DNA of 64,000 bases, from assembly GCF_014202425.1 (NCBI RefSeq), contig NZ_JACHGT010000001.1, positions 165,160 through 229,159 of the forward strand, in the 5' to 3' direction. Numbering within the stretch: position 1 is the stretch's first letter; each line of letters opens with the position of its first letter. The notes beneath the pieces are model-generated. The model was not told the DNA's origin and searched no databases. It saw nothing but the letters and a program-made list of their open reading frames with translations. Position numbers and translations under genes: made by a program. This document shows, in pieces, positions 32,633-40,610 of the stretch. Origin of the DNA: Phytomonospora endophytica (GTDB taxonomy: Bacteria; Actinomycetota; Actinomycetes; Mycobacteriales; Micromonosporaceae).

Positions 32633-33838
32633 TCAGACCGAGAGTTTGGCGTAGTCGACGGCGTCGAGAACCGAGGCCGCACCGCCCGAGGCGGCCGCGG
32701 AGTGCGCCAGCTCGGAGACGGCCAGGCGGCAGCCGCCCGCGTCGGGCGCGATGACCCGCCGGTTCAGCTCGGCCTGCGCGCTCGGCAGCAGCCACGCCGC
32801 CAAGGGCACGTAGTGGCCGCCGAGGACGATCAGCGAGGGGTTGAGGACGTTGGCGAGGACCGCGACCCCGCGGCCGAGCAGGCCGCCGATCTCGGTCAGC
32901 GCGTCGACGACCACCTTGTCCCCGGCCTTGGCACGCCGGGCGATCTCGGCGACCTCGGGATCGAGGTCGCGCAGGGCCTCCTCGGTGTTGTCCGGGTCGA
33001 TCCGGCGCACGATCGCCGCCGTGCCCGCGACCGCCTCCAGGCAGCCGCGCCGGCCGCACGCGCACAGGGGCCCGTCGGCGACGACCTCGACGTGCCCGAT
33101 CTCGCCGGCCGCGCCCCGGGCGCCGCGCACGAGCTGCCCGGCGATGAGGATCCCGGCGCCGAGGCCGAGCTCACCGGTGAGGTACGCGCTGTCGGGATGC
33201 CCGGCGGCGGCCCCGTAGCGGTACTCGGCGAGCGCGCCCAGGTTGGCGTCGTTGTCGACGGTCACGGGGTAGGCGGGGTTGCCGAGGGCCGAGCGGAGGG
33301 CGGCGGCGAGGTCCACATCGGACCAGCCGAGGTTGGGGGCGTTGGCCACCACGCCAGCCGGGGTGACCAGTCCGGGCACGCCGACGGTGAGGCCGATGAT
33401 GCGGCGGTCCTGCCGGTCGATGCGGGCGGCGGCGCGGCGGGCGAGTGCCGCGATCGCGGTGGCCGCGCGGGCGGCGGTGGAGTCGAGGCCGTCGAAGGAC
33501 CGGCGCCAGGAGAGGATCCGCGCGCCGCCGAGGTCGATCGCCGACAGCGCGAGGTAGTCGGTGTTGACCTCGATCCCGAGCGCGACGTAGGGCTCGCCGT
33601 CGAGCACGAGCATGGTCGCCGGGCGGCCGATACGGCGTTCGGTGAGGCCGGTCTCGCGCAGCAGGCGGCGGTCGATGAGGTCGGCGACGAGGCTGGAGAC
33701 GGTGGCCTTGTTCAGGCCGGTCTCGGCGGCGATGTCGGCGCGCGAGCAGGGGGCGTTGGCGTGGACATGGCGCAGCACCACGGCGAGGTTCGTGGCACGA
33801 ACCACGGCGAAATCGGCCGGGTTGGGACCGGTCGGCAT
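32633..33838 (-). CDS. ROK-family regulator, XylR-like
   Basis: A 401-residue ROK repressor. The N-terminal winged helix is SRADIAAETGLNKATVSSLVADLIDRRLLRE (about residues 31-61). The ROK domain includes GIEVNTDYLALSAIDLGGARI, the zinc-binding signature GEIGHVEVVADGPLCACGRRGCLEAVAGTAA (CxCGxxGC complete) and LNPSLIVLGGHYVPL. GGAG precedes ATG 33838. It is divergent from the sugar importer operon. A site resembling Bacillus XylR operators lies between them and recurs before GH31/GH42 and GH74, so it probably represses the whole xyloglucan set, with a xylose- or glucose-containing sugar as inducer. Confidence 0.87.
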   Translation of the reverse strand: MPTGPNPADFAVVRATNLAVVLRHVHANAPCSRADIAAETGLNKATVSSLVADLIDRRLLRETGLTERRIGRPATMLVLDGEPYVALGIEVNTDYLALSAIDLGGARILSWRRSFDGLDSTAARAATAIAALARRAAARIDRQDRRIIGLTVGVPGLVTPAGVVANAPNLGWSDVDLAAALRSALGNPAYPVTVDNDANLGALAEYRYGAAAGHPDSAYLTGELGLGAGILIAGQLVRGARGAAGEIGHVEVVADGPLCACGRRGCLEAVAGTAAIVRRIDPDNTEEALRDLDPEVAEIARRAKAGDKVVVDALTEIGGLLGRGVAVLANVLNPSLIVLGGHYVPLAAWLLPSAQAELNRRVIAPDAGGCRLAVSELAHSAAASGGAASVLDAVDYAKLSV

Positions 33839-33970
33839 GTCGGCGTACTCCGTTCGCGATGGTGGCCGGCGCCCCGTGGCGGGGCCCCGTGTTCATCATG
33901 CCGTGCCGGTGGGCGGCGCACCGCGCGCGTACCCGGCCGAGACGGCCTTGTGGCCTCCGCCACCATGGAC

Positions 33971-33997
33971 TAGTTTGTTTAGACGATAGCCCAACTA
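33971..33997. promoter_or_regulatory. XylR-like ROK operator, site 1 (importer promoter)
   Basis: TAGTTTGTTT (33971-33980) followed after 9 nt by CCCAACTAA forms an imperfect inverted repeat (TAGTTTG/CCAACTA). The left half equals the left half of the Bacillus XylR operator as I recall it. Confidence 0.6.
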
Positions 33998-34058
33998 ATT
34001 CTACCGAAGGCGTCCTCCCACGCCATCCGGTGACACGCTTCGAAAGGAGCGACCAGAC

Positions 34059-35738
34059 GTGAAACGACCCCTCACCGCGGCGGCGGTCGACCGGCGCGGT
34101 TTCCTCTCCCTGCTCGGCGTCGGCGCCCTCGCCACCACCTCCGGCGGCCTGCTCGCCGCCTGCGGATCCGGGGGTGGCGGCGCCGGTGACCAGGGCATGG
34201 CGACCCAGACCGACAAGCTCCTCCAGCTCATGCCCACGTACAAGCCGGTCGAGCTCATCCCGCCGGACATCGCCGGCGTCGGCGGCGCCCCGAACGGGTA
34301 CCTCAGCTACCCGAGGAATCTGGTCCAGGCGATCACCGAGACGCCCGGCACCAGCGGCAAGGAGATCTCCGCGATGGCCCCACATTGGGGGACCGTCCCG
34401 CCCGCCCTCGGCGGCAACGCCTACTACGACGCGATCAACACCCGCCTCGGCGTGCCCGTCAAGTTCTCCCTCCAGGACGGCGTCACCTACTACGAGAAGC
34501 TCAACACCATCCTCGGCGCCAAGGACGTGCCCGAGGTCTTGAGCATCCCCTCGTGGAACGTCGCCGGGCTCGCCCACTTCAGCGACGCCGCCGAGGCGCT
34601 GTTCACCGACCTGACGCCGCACCTCCAGGGCGACAAGGCGCTGACCTACCCGATGCTGGCGAACCTCCCCACCAAGTCGTGGCTGGAGTGCATCTGGAAC
34701 GGCAAGCTCATGGCCGTCCCCTTCCCCTCCGACGGTTTCGCCTGGGGCTTCTTCTACCGCAAGGACATCTTCACCAAGCTCGGTGCCGTGCCTCCCACCA
34801 CCGCCCAGGAGCTCTACGACCTGGGCAAGGCCGTCACCGACCCCAACGCCAAGCGCTGGGCCTTCGGCGCCATCACCTGGGAGGTCGAGCGCCTCTTCGG
34901 TTCGCCGGGAACCCAGGAGGGCTGGCGCAAGAACCCCGACGGCACGGTCGTCAACAAGATCGAGACGCCGGAGTACGCCGCGGCGATCGAGTTCATGACC
35001 AAGCTGTTCACCGACGGTCTCGTCCACCCCGAGATGATGAACAGCACCGGCGACGCCAAGCAGCTGTTCAACAGCGGCGAGATGCTCATGACCACCGACG
35101 GTTTCGGCGGCTGGGAGGGCGCCCTGGCGACCGAGCCGGCGATCAACCCCGAGTTCGACATGCAGCCGGTCCTGCCCTACTCCCACGACGGGAAGGCCAC
35201 GCCGATCATTCGCGGCGGCGGCAAGGTCGTGTTCTACAGCTTCATCCGCAAGGACCTGAGTGAGGACCGGGTCAAGGAGATCCTGCGGGTCATGAACTGG
35301 TGCGGCGCCCCCTACGGTTCGCAGGAGGCGGAACTGATCCAGTTCGGCGTCGAAGGACAGCACTTCACCAGGGGCGCCGACGGAACACCGGTGAAGAACG
35401 ACCTGGGCAACACCGAGGTCGCCGCCCCCTACGCCGGCATCAGCGGCGCCCCGGCGATCATCACCCCCGCGAAGTACTTCGACAAGGTGCAGGCGCGCGT
35501 CGACTGGAACAACGCCGCCATGCCGTTCATGGAGAAGGACCCGTGGGAGGGCATCCGCCTGGAGATCCCCTCGAAGGTGGCGGCCCTCAAGCAGCCGACT
35601 GAGGACAAGATCAACGACATCATCCGCGGCCGCACCCCGCTCTCGGAGCTGGAGAGCATCAAGAAGGAATGGCTGCAGAAGGGCGGCGAGGAAGGCCGCG
35701 AGTTCTACGCCAAGGCCCTCAGCGACAACGGCCGGTGA
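34059..35738 (+). CDS. Extracellular sugar-binding lipoprotein of an LplA-type ABC importer
   Basis: A 559-residue family-1 solute-binding protein. The export signal combines a twin-arginine-like DRRGFLSLLGVGALA with a lipobox LLAAC (Cys near residue 35), so it is a lipoprotein, possibly Tat-exported. The mature part contains KFSLQDGVTYYEKLNTILGAKDVPEVLSIPSW, PFPSDGFAWGFFYRKDIFTKLGAVPPTTAQELYDLGKAVTD and NSGEMLMTTDGFGGWEG. The size and the block WNNAAMPFMEKDPWEGIRLEIPSK match the large LplA/YtcQ class that binds oligosaccharides. AAAGGAG precedes ATG 34059. It is the first gene of an operon with two permeases and an esterase. Confidence 0.88.
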   Translation: MKRPLTAAAVDRRGFLSLLGVGALATTSGGLLAACGSGGGGAGDQGMATQTDKLLQLMPTYKPVELIPPDIAGVGGAPNGYLSYPRNLVQAITETPGTSGKEISAMAPHWGTVPPALGGNAYYDAINTRLGVPVKFSLQDGVTYYEKLNTILGAKDVPEVLSIPSWNVAGLAHFSDAAEALFTDLTPHLQGDKALTYPMLANLPTKSWLECIWNGKLMAVPFPSDGFAWGFFYRKDIFTKLGAVPPTTAQELYDLGKAVTDPNAKRWAFGAITWEVERLFGSPGTQEGWRKNPDGTVVNKIETPEYAAAIEFMTKLFTDGLVHPEMMNSTGDAKQLFNSGEMLMTTDGFGGWEGALATEPAINPEFDMQPVLPYSHDGKATPIIRGGGKVVFYSFIRKDLSEDRVKEILRVMNWCGAPYGSQEAELIQFGVEGQHFTRGADGTPVKNDLGNTEVAAPYAGISGAPAIITPAKYFDKVQARVDWNNAAMPFMEKDPWEGIRLEIPSKVAALKQPTEDKINDIIRGRTPLSELESIKKEWLQKGGEEGREFYAKALSDNGR

Positions 35739-35762
35739 GCCGGTGTCCACAGTGCACAACGG

Positions 35763-35786
35763 GGGATCCGGCACCGGCCGGATCCC
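35763..35786 (+). terminator. Intercistronic hairpin after the binding-protein gene
   Basis: A 10-bp perfect stem GGGATCCGGC/GCCGGATCCC (35763-35772 with 35777-35786) with a 4-nt loop. Such elements after binding-protein genes usually stabilise or attenuate the transcript so that less permease is made. Confidence 0.6.
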
Positions 35787-35822
35787 TTCCCTCCCACGTC
35801 GCCGGGCCGATGGGGGACCGCG

Positions 35823-36809
35823 ATGCCGACGATTACCGATGAACGGGCCTCCGGTGCGGCACCGGTGACGGCGGCCCCCGCCGTACGCCGGCGCCGGCGC
35901 ACACCCCTGGCCGCGAGACTCCGCCGGGACTGGCCGCTGCTGGCCATGACCGTGCCCGCAGCGGGCCTGCTGGTCGTCTTCCACTACATCCCGACCCTGT
36001 GGAACGCGATCGCCTTCCAGGACTACAACCCCTACGCGGGCGTCGGCGGCAGCGCGTGGGTCGGGCTCGGCACCTTCGAGCGCATGCTGAGCGATCCGGG
36101 CTTCTGGGACGCGACGGTCAACACCCTGGCGCTGACCGGTTTCCAGCTGGTGTTCTTCTTCCCCATCCCGATCGCGCTGGCCCTGCTGCTCAACTCGGTG
36201 CTGTCGCGGCGGGTCCGCAAGGTCATGCAGAGCGTGGTCTACCTGCCGCACTTCTTCTCGTGGGTCCTGGTCATCTCCTTCTTCGAGCAGATGCTCGGCG
36301 GCGCCGGGCTGCTCGCTCAGGAGATGCGCGAACTGGGCATGGAACCGCTCAACATCATGAACAACCCCGAGACCTTCCCGCTGCTGGTCACCGCCCAGTC
36401 GGTGTGGATGGACGCGGGCTGGGGCATGATCGTGTTCCTCGCGGCCCTCTCGGCGATCAACCCGAGCCTCTACGAGGCCGCGGCCAGCGACGGCGCCGGA
36501 CGCCGGCGGCGCCTGTGGCACGTCACGCTTCCCGGCCTGCGGCCGGTGATCGTGCTGCTGCTGATCCTCAAACTCGGCAACGCGCTCTCGGTCGGCTTCG
36601 AGCAGTTCCTGATCCAGCGCGACGCCGTCGGCGCCGGGGCCGCCGAGGTCCTCGACACCTACGTGTACTTCCAGGGCGTCGTCGTCGGCGACCTCAGTTA
36701 CGGCGCAGCCGCCGGAATCTTCAAGGGCGTGGTCGGCCTCGTGCTGATCCTGGTGGCGAACCGGGTGGCGCACGCCCTCGGCGAGCAGGGGGTGTATTCG
36801 AAGCAATGA
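35823..36809 (+). CDS. ABC sugar importer permease, LplB-type
   Basis: A 328-residue permease with six membrane helices. The N-terminus is basic (RRRRRTPLAARLRRDWPLLAMTVPAAGLLVVFHYIPTLWN), and the EAA-type cytoplasmic loop is YEAAASDGAGRRRRLWHVTLPGLRP, which contacts the ATPase. FQDYNPYAGVGGSAWVGLGTFERML is the usual first outside loop of LplB/YtcP partners. The last bases ATGA overlap the next permease gene. It acts with the binding lipoprotein upstream in oligosaccharide uptake. Confidence 0.9.
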   Translation: MPTITDERASGAAPVTAAPAVRRRRRTPLAARLRRDWPLLAMTVPAAGLLVVFHYIPTLWNAIAFQDYNPYAGVGGSAWVGLGTFERMLSDPGFWDATVNTLALTGFQLVFFFPIPIALALLLNSVLSRRVRKVMQSVVYLPHFFSWVLVISFFEQMLGGAGLLAQEMRELGMEPLNIMNNPETFPLLVTAQSVWMDAGWGMIVFLAALSAINPSLYEAAASDGAGRRRRLWHVTLPGLRPVIVLLLILKLGNALSVGFEQFLIQRDAVGAGAAEVLDTYVYFQGVVVGDLSYGAAAGIFKGVVGLVLILVANRVAHALGEQGVYSKQ

Positions 36810-37726
36810 CGACCGCGACCATCAAACGCAGGCATCCCGAGCGTCCCGTGTGGGAGGAGGAACCGTCCCCGGTCGGCAAGGGCCTCAAGGGGATCGCGCT
36901 GACCGGCATCGCCTTGGCCGTGGTGTTCCCGATGTGGGTGGTGCTCGTGACGAGCCTGTCGCCCGAGCGGGTCATCAACGAGTCGGGCGGCCTCGTCGTC
37001 ATCCCCGGTGAACTGTCGCTGCGGGCCTACGAGCAGATCCTGTCCGGTGGGACCGTGACCCGCGCGGTCCTCGTGTCGACGGGCGTCACGCTGGTCGGCA
37101 CGGTCTTCAGCGTCGTCCTGTCGGTGCTGGCCGCCTACGGCCTCTCACGCCGGGGATCGGTGCTGCACCGGCCGCTGCTGTTCGTCTTCCTGCTCACCTT
37201 CCTCTTCGGGCCCGGGCTCGTGCCGTCCTACCTGATGGTCACCGGACTCGGCCTGAAGGACAGTTACTGGGCGCTGATCCTGCCCAGCGCCATCAACGCC
37301 TTCAACCTGGTGGTGCTGCGCGCGTTCTTCATGGCCATCCCGCAGGAGCTTTTCGACTCGGCGCGCATCGACGGCGCCGGCGAGGTGCGCATCCTGACCC
37401 GGATCGTGCTGCCCCTGTCGAAGGCGGTGACGGCCGTCGTGGCGCTGTTCTACGCCGTCGGCTACTGGAACGCGTTCTTCAACGCCGTCCTCTACATCGA
37501 CGACAACTCCATGTCGCCGCTCCAGGTCCTGTTGCGCGGCATGGTCCTCCAGGGCACCAACCCCACCGGCTTCGCCGGACCGACGCCCGGAACCGCCGTC
37601 GTCGCACCGAACCTGGCGATCAAGATGGCGGTCGTCATGCTCGCCGTCGTGCCCGCGCTGCTGGTGTTCCCCTTCGTGCAACGCCACTTCACCAAGGGTG
37701 TCATCACCGGCGCCGTCAAGGGATAG
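36806..37726 (+). CDS. ABC sugar importer permease, LplC-type
   Basis: A 306-residue MalG-like permease. The EAA loop reads FDSARIDGAGEVRILTRIVLPLSKA, and the periplasmic SLSPERVINESGGLVVIPGELSLRAYEQILSGG is standard for LplC/YtcP. It starts at ATG 36806 overlapping the previous stop (ATGA). No ATP-binding protein gene follows, so the importer probably borrows a shared MsiK-type ATPase encoded elsewhere, as is usual for actinobacterial CUT1 systems. Confidence 0.9.
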   Translation: MTTATIKRRHPERPVWEEEPSPVGKGLKGIALTGIALAVVFPMWVVLVTSLSPERVINESGGLVVIPGELSLRAYEQILSGGTVTRAVLVSTGVTLVGTVFSVVLSVLAAYGLSRRGSVLHRPLLFVFLLTFLFGPGLVPSYLMVTGLGLKDSYWALILPSAINAFNLVVLRAFFMAIPQELFDSARIDGAGEVRILTRIVLPLSKAVTAVVALFYAVGYWNAFFNAVLYIDDNSMSPLQVLLRGMVLQGTNPTGFAGPTPGTAVVAPNLAIKMAVVMLAVVPALLVFPFVQRHFTKGVITGAVKG

Positions 37727-37737
37727 GCTCTGTCACC

Positions 37738-38715
37738 ATGTGGTTTGACCTCTCGCCAGAGAAACTGCGTGATTACCGCCCCGACCGCGAAGAACCCGGC
37801 GATTTCGATCGCTTCTGGCTCGACACCCTCGCCGAGGCCAGGACCCACGAGCTCGCCGCGACCTTCCTGCCCTTCGACTCCCTCCTCGCGACCGTCGACG
37901 TCTTCGACGTGACCTTCGCCGGATACGCCGGCGATCCCGTCCGCGGCTGGTTCATCGTGCCCAGGGGACTCCCCGATGAGCCGCTGCCCTGCGTCGTTTC
38001 CTACATCGGCTACGGCGGCGGGCGTGGCAAGCCGCACGAGCACCTGTTCTGGAGCGCGGCGGGCTACGCCAACTTCGTCATGGACACCCGCGGCCAGGGT
38101 GGCCGCGGCTACGGCGGCGGAGGGGCGACGGGTGACCCCGACCCGGTCGGCGCCTCGGCCAACGACGGGTACATGACCCGCGGGATCGAAAGCCCCGACA
38201 CGTACTACTACCGGCGCGTGTTCACCGACGCCGCCCGGGCGATCGAGGCGGCCCGCTCGCACCCGCGCGTCGACGCGTCGCGGATCGTGCTGGCCGGCGG
38301 GAGCCAGGGCGGCGGGATCACGCTCGCGGCGGCGGGTCTGGTGCCCGACGTCGCCGCGGCCCTGCCCGACGTGCCATTCCTGTGCCACTTCCGCCGCGCG
38401 ACGACGCTGGTGGATCAGGAGCCCTACAACCAGATCGGGAACTTCCTGCGCAGCCGCCGCGATCTGGTGGAGACGGCCTACGAGACCCTTTCGTACTTCG
38501 ACGGCATGAACTTCGCCGCCCGCGCCACGGCGCCCGCGCTGTTCTCGACCGCGCTGTGCGACCAGATCTGCCCGCCGTCGACGGTGTTCGCGGCCTACAA
38601 CCACTACGCCGGGCCGAAGGACATCAAGGTGTGGCACTTCAACGGGCACGAAGGCGGCGGGCCCTACCAGGCCGAGGCGCAGCTGGAGTTCCTGGCCAAG
38701 TCCGGCCTGCGTTAG
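37738..38715 (+). CDS. CE7 acetyl xylan esterase / cephalosporin-C deacetylase-like
   Basis: A 325-residue carbohydrate esterase family 7 protein without signal peptide. FVMDTRGQGGRGYGGGGATGDPDPVGASANDGYMTRGIESPDTYYYRRVFTDAARAIEA contains the CE7 RGQ motif, IVLAGGSQGGGITLAAA the nucleophile GGSQGG, and VWHFNGHEGGG the HE motif with the catalytic His. It removes acetyl groups from short oligosaccharides inside the cell. It lies 11 nt after the permease gene as the last operon member, with a possible extra TAGGCT -10 box overlapping the permease stop. Acetylated xyloglucan or xylan fragments taken up by the importer are the likely substrates. Confidence 0.88.
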   Translation: MWFDLSPEKLRDYRPDREEPGDFDRFWLDTLAEARTHELAATFLPFDSLLATVDVFDVTFAGYAGDPVRGWFIVPRGLPDEPLPCVVSYIGYGGGRGKPHEHLFWSAAGYANFVMDTRGQGGRGYGGGGATGDPDPVGASANDGYMTRGIESPDTYYYRRVFTDAARAIEAARSHPRVDASRIVLAGGSQGGGITLAAAGLVPDVAAALPDVPFLCHFRRATTLVDQEPYNQIGNFLRSRRDLVETAYETLSYFDGMNFAARATAPALFSTALCDQICPPSTVFAAYNHYAGPKDIKVWHFNGHEGGGPYQAEAQLEFLAKSGLR

Positions 38716-38726
38716 CGACGACGACC

Positions 38727-38759
38727 ACGAGGGCCGCTCCCACCGGGAGCGGCCCTCGT
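38727..38759 (+). terminator. Terminator of the sugar importer operon
   Basis: A 15-bp stem (38727-38741 with 38745-38759) with a 3-nt ACC loop lies 11 nt after the esterase stop. Confidence 0.85.
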
Positions 38760-38790
38760 CGTGTTGCCACGGCTTCCTACCGTGGAAGGC

Positions 38791-39585
38791 GTGCGCGCAG
38801 CCGAGAACACCGCGGTCATCGAACTGGCCTCCGCCGTCCACCACGCCCGCGCGGCACGCGACCGTGCCGAACGCGAACGCGCCCGGCTCGGCCTGAACCG
38901 CGACGGCGCCGTCGAGCTGTCGGAAGCGCTGGACACGGTCGTGGACCTCGCCGAGGGCCTCACCCGCGCGATCGTCCACGACTGGCGGCACGTCACTCAC
39001 AACAGCGGCCTCATCAGGGCCTTCCGTGCGTTCACCTCGGCGGAGGACACCCTCGACGCGGCCCTCTACGGAGGCGCCGACACCCCGGTCCGCCCACGGC
39101 ACGGAGCACCCCTCGCCGACGTGATCGCCGGAGCCGCCGAACACGCCCGTACCGCGGCCGCGATCGTGTCCCGACGGCGCTACCGCTGGCACGACCCGCG
39201 CGGCCTCGCGCTGCATCTCGACGCGACCGGCTCCCGGCTCACCGCGATCGTGGCCCGTCGGCTGCCGTCCGTCGCGGGCAGGCGCGTCGGGCTCGGCCCG
39301 GCGTCCGCCGTCGAGGCGTGCGCCATCGCGCACTCCCTGGTGCACGCCGCGCACCCGGAGCCGGGAGGGGAGACGGGATCCGCCCTCGCGCGCTTCGACG
39401 CCCTGCACCGTCTCTTGTGGAGGGATCTGGTCGCCGCCGGGATCGAGGCGCCCGACGCGCGTCCCGGGGGCGTCCCCGGGCAGTGCGACGGCCTCTCACA
39501 CCCCGAACTCGGCGTTTCCGGTGCGGTGATGGCACTGCTCGCACGGGTCGGGCACGATCCCGTCGCGGCGAGGCTTCTCGCCTAG
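38791..39585 (+). CDS. Helical protein of unknown function
   Basis: About 264 residues of normal actinobacterial codon use, with no family recognised. The N-terminal third is charged and helical (HHARAARDRAERERARLGLNRDGAVELSEALDTVVDLAEGL); the middle has AIVSRRRYRWHDPRGLALHLDATGSRLTAIVARRL; the C-terminus is Ala/Leu-rich. There is no signal peptide, membrane span or Cys cluster. The start is uncertain: GTG 38791 has a TACCGT box 7 nt upstream (leaderless pattern), and GTG 38782 is also possible. It is a single gene between the importer operon and a convergent phosphotransferase gene. Confidence 0.6.
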   Translation: MRAAENTAVIELASAVHHARAARDRAERERARLGLNRDGAVELSEALDTVVDLAEGLTRAIVHDWRHVTHNSGLIRAFRAFTSAEDTLDAALYGGADTPVRPRHGAPLADVIAGAAEHARTAAAIVSRRRYRWHDPRGLALHLDATGSRLTAIVARRLPSVAGRRVGLGPASAVEACAIAHSLVHAAHPEPGGETGSALARFDALHRLLWRDLVAAGIEAPDARPGGVPGQCDGLSHPELGVSGAVMALLARVGHDPVAARLLA

Positions 39586-39611
39586 ATCGCCGGCACCGCC
39601 CCGAAAGGCGG

Positions 39612-40454
39612 TTACCGGACCCGGCTCTCGGTGTCGAGTGCCGCCCGGATCCGGCCGAGCCATTCCACGCCCATCCGGCGCCCGTCCGGGAACCGGTCGT
39701 CACGATCCCAGCGCCAGGTCGTGATCATCGCCAGCACCAGGATCCGGCACTCGCGCAGCAGGTCGTGATTCACGCCCGGATAGTGCTCACCGACCTCGTC
39801 GGGCGCGTGCGCGAGGTCGAACTCGACCGGCCCGCGGCAGCACGTCTCCAAGTCGATGAACAGCGTCCCCTCATCCGTGGCGAGCAGGTTGCCCGGGTGC
39901 GGTTCCCCGTGCAGCAGCTGCTCGCCGCCGCGCGCGCCGATCGTCCGCCGCAGGTCCCGCAGGGTGCTCGCGAGTAGTTCCCGGTCGGCGTCGGCAAGTT
40001 CCGGGGTGCGGCCGGGATCGGCCACGAGCCGCTGGGCCTCTTCGACGCGATCGGTGAAGTGGGGGGCCGTGACGTCGACGGTCCGCATGCCGGTGTGCAG
40101 CCGGGCGAGAGCGTCGGCGTAAGCGGCCGGCGGGACCTCCTGGTGGGCGGCGGTTTCGTAGTGGGTCCAGAACGTCACGACGAAGCCGTCGCGCACGTAA
40201 GCCGCCGGTTCCACCCGGGGGTCGAGCGCCGCCATGGGACATCCGGCCTCGGTGAGCCGCCGGGCGAGGTCGATCTCGAAGGGCGCGATCTGTTCGGCCA
40301 CGGGCGCCACGCGGGCCAGCACATCGCAGGGCAGCAGCCGCAGGGTGAGTTTGTTCGAGTCGTGGAGGACGATCGCGTCGTCGACCGCCAGTCCGAGCGT
40401 CGTGGCGATCGCCGTCGCCGCGGCCTTCGCGCGTGAGGCCTCCATCGTTCGCAT
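39612..40454 (-). CDS. Aminoglycoside-phosphotransferase-like (APH) kinase
   Basis: A 280-residue APH/choline-kinase fold protein. The catalytic loop is QLLHGEPHPGNLLATDEGTLFIDLETCCRGPVEFDLAHAPDE: HGEPHPGN corresponds to the Brenner HxDxxxxN with Glu in place of the catalytic Asp, and FIDLE carries the metal-binding Asp. The nucleotide-binding lysine region is near LHDSNKLTLRLLPCDVLARV. Such proteins phosphorylate very diverse small molecules; nothing ties this one to aminoglycoside resistance. ATG 40454 is favoured by GAAGGGA upstream; ATG 40529 would add 25 residues. Confidence 0.75.
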   Translation of the reverse strand: MRTMEASRAKAAATAIATTLGLAVDDAIVLHDSNKLTLRLLPCDVLARVAPVAEQIAPFEIDLARRLTEAGCPMAALDPRVEPAAYVRDGFVVTFWTHYETAAHQEVPPAAYADALARLHTGMRTVDVTAPHFTDRVEEAQRLVADPGRTPELADADRELLASTLRDLRRTIGARGGEQLLHGEPHPGNLLATDEGTLFIDLETCCRGPVEFDLAHAPDEVGEHYPGVNHDLLRECRILVLAMITTWRWDRDDRFPDGRRMGVEWLGRIRAALDTESRVR

Positions 40455-40568
40455 CGCCGCCCGGTTCCCTTCGTCAAGATCACGTTCCGAGATCCGCGAA
40501 CCGTACCAAGCGACCGGCGGACGGGCCACCGAAAATCCTGTCCCGCAAAGCTTCGAAGAGCCCTTTCA

Positions 40569-40591
40569 TTGCGGACCGTAGCTGTCCGCAA
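40569..40591. promoter_or_regulatory. Inverted repeat upstream of the MFS gene, TetR-like operator
   Basis: TTGCGGAC (40569-40576) and GTCCGCAA (40584-40591) are perfect 8-bp arms with a 7-nt spacer. The form is usual for TetR regulators of EmrB/QacA exporters, yet no TetR gene is adjacent. Confidence 0.6.
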
Positions 40592-40598
40592 GGCCTCA

Positions 40599-40604
40599 TA
40601 GATT
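40599..40604 (+). promoter_or_regulatory. -10 box TAGATT of the leaderless MFS gene
   Basis: TAGATT ends 6 nt before ATG 40611 and begins 8 nt after the inverted repeat, so a bound repressor would block the promoter. Confidence 0.5.
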
Positions 40605-40610
40605 GAGGTC

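Noticed and set aside
34036-34043. LacI half-site CGCTTCGA before the importer operon
   Set aside because: Only one half of the palindrome is present and it touches the Shine-Dalgarno; likely chance.
33171-36806. 1211-codon open frame on the minus strand opposite the importer genes
   Set aside because: It crosses the ROK gene and runs antisense to clear ABC transporter genes; composition is typical of GC-bias shadow frames.
39612-40454. Aminoglycoside resistance gene
   Set aside because: Only the general APH fold is visible, with Glu instead of the catalytic Asp; substrate cannot be claimed.
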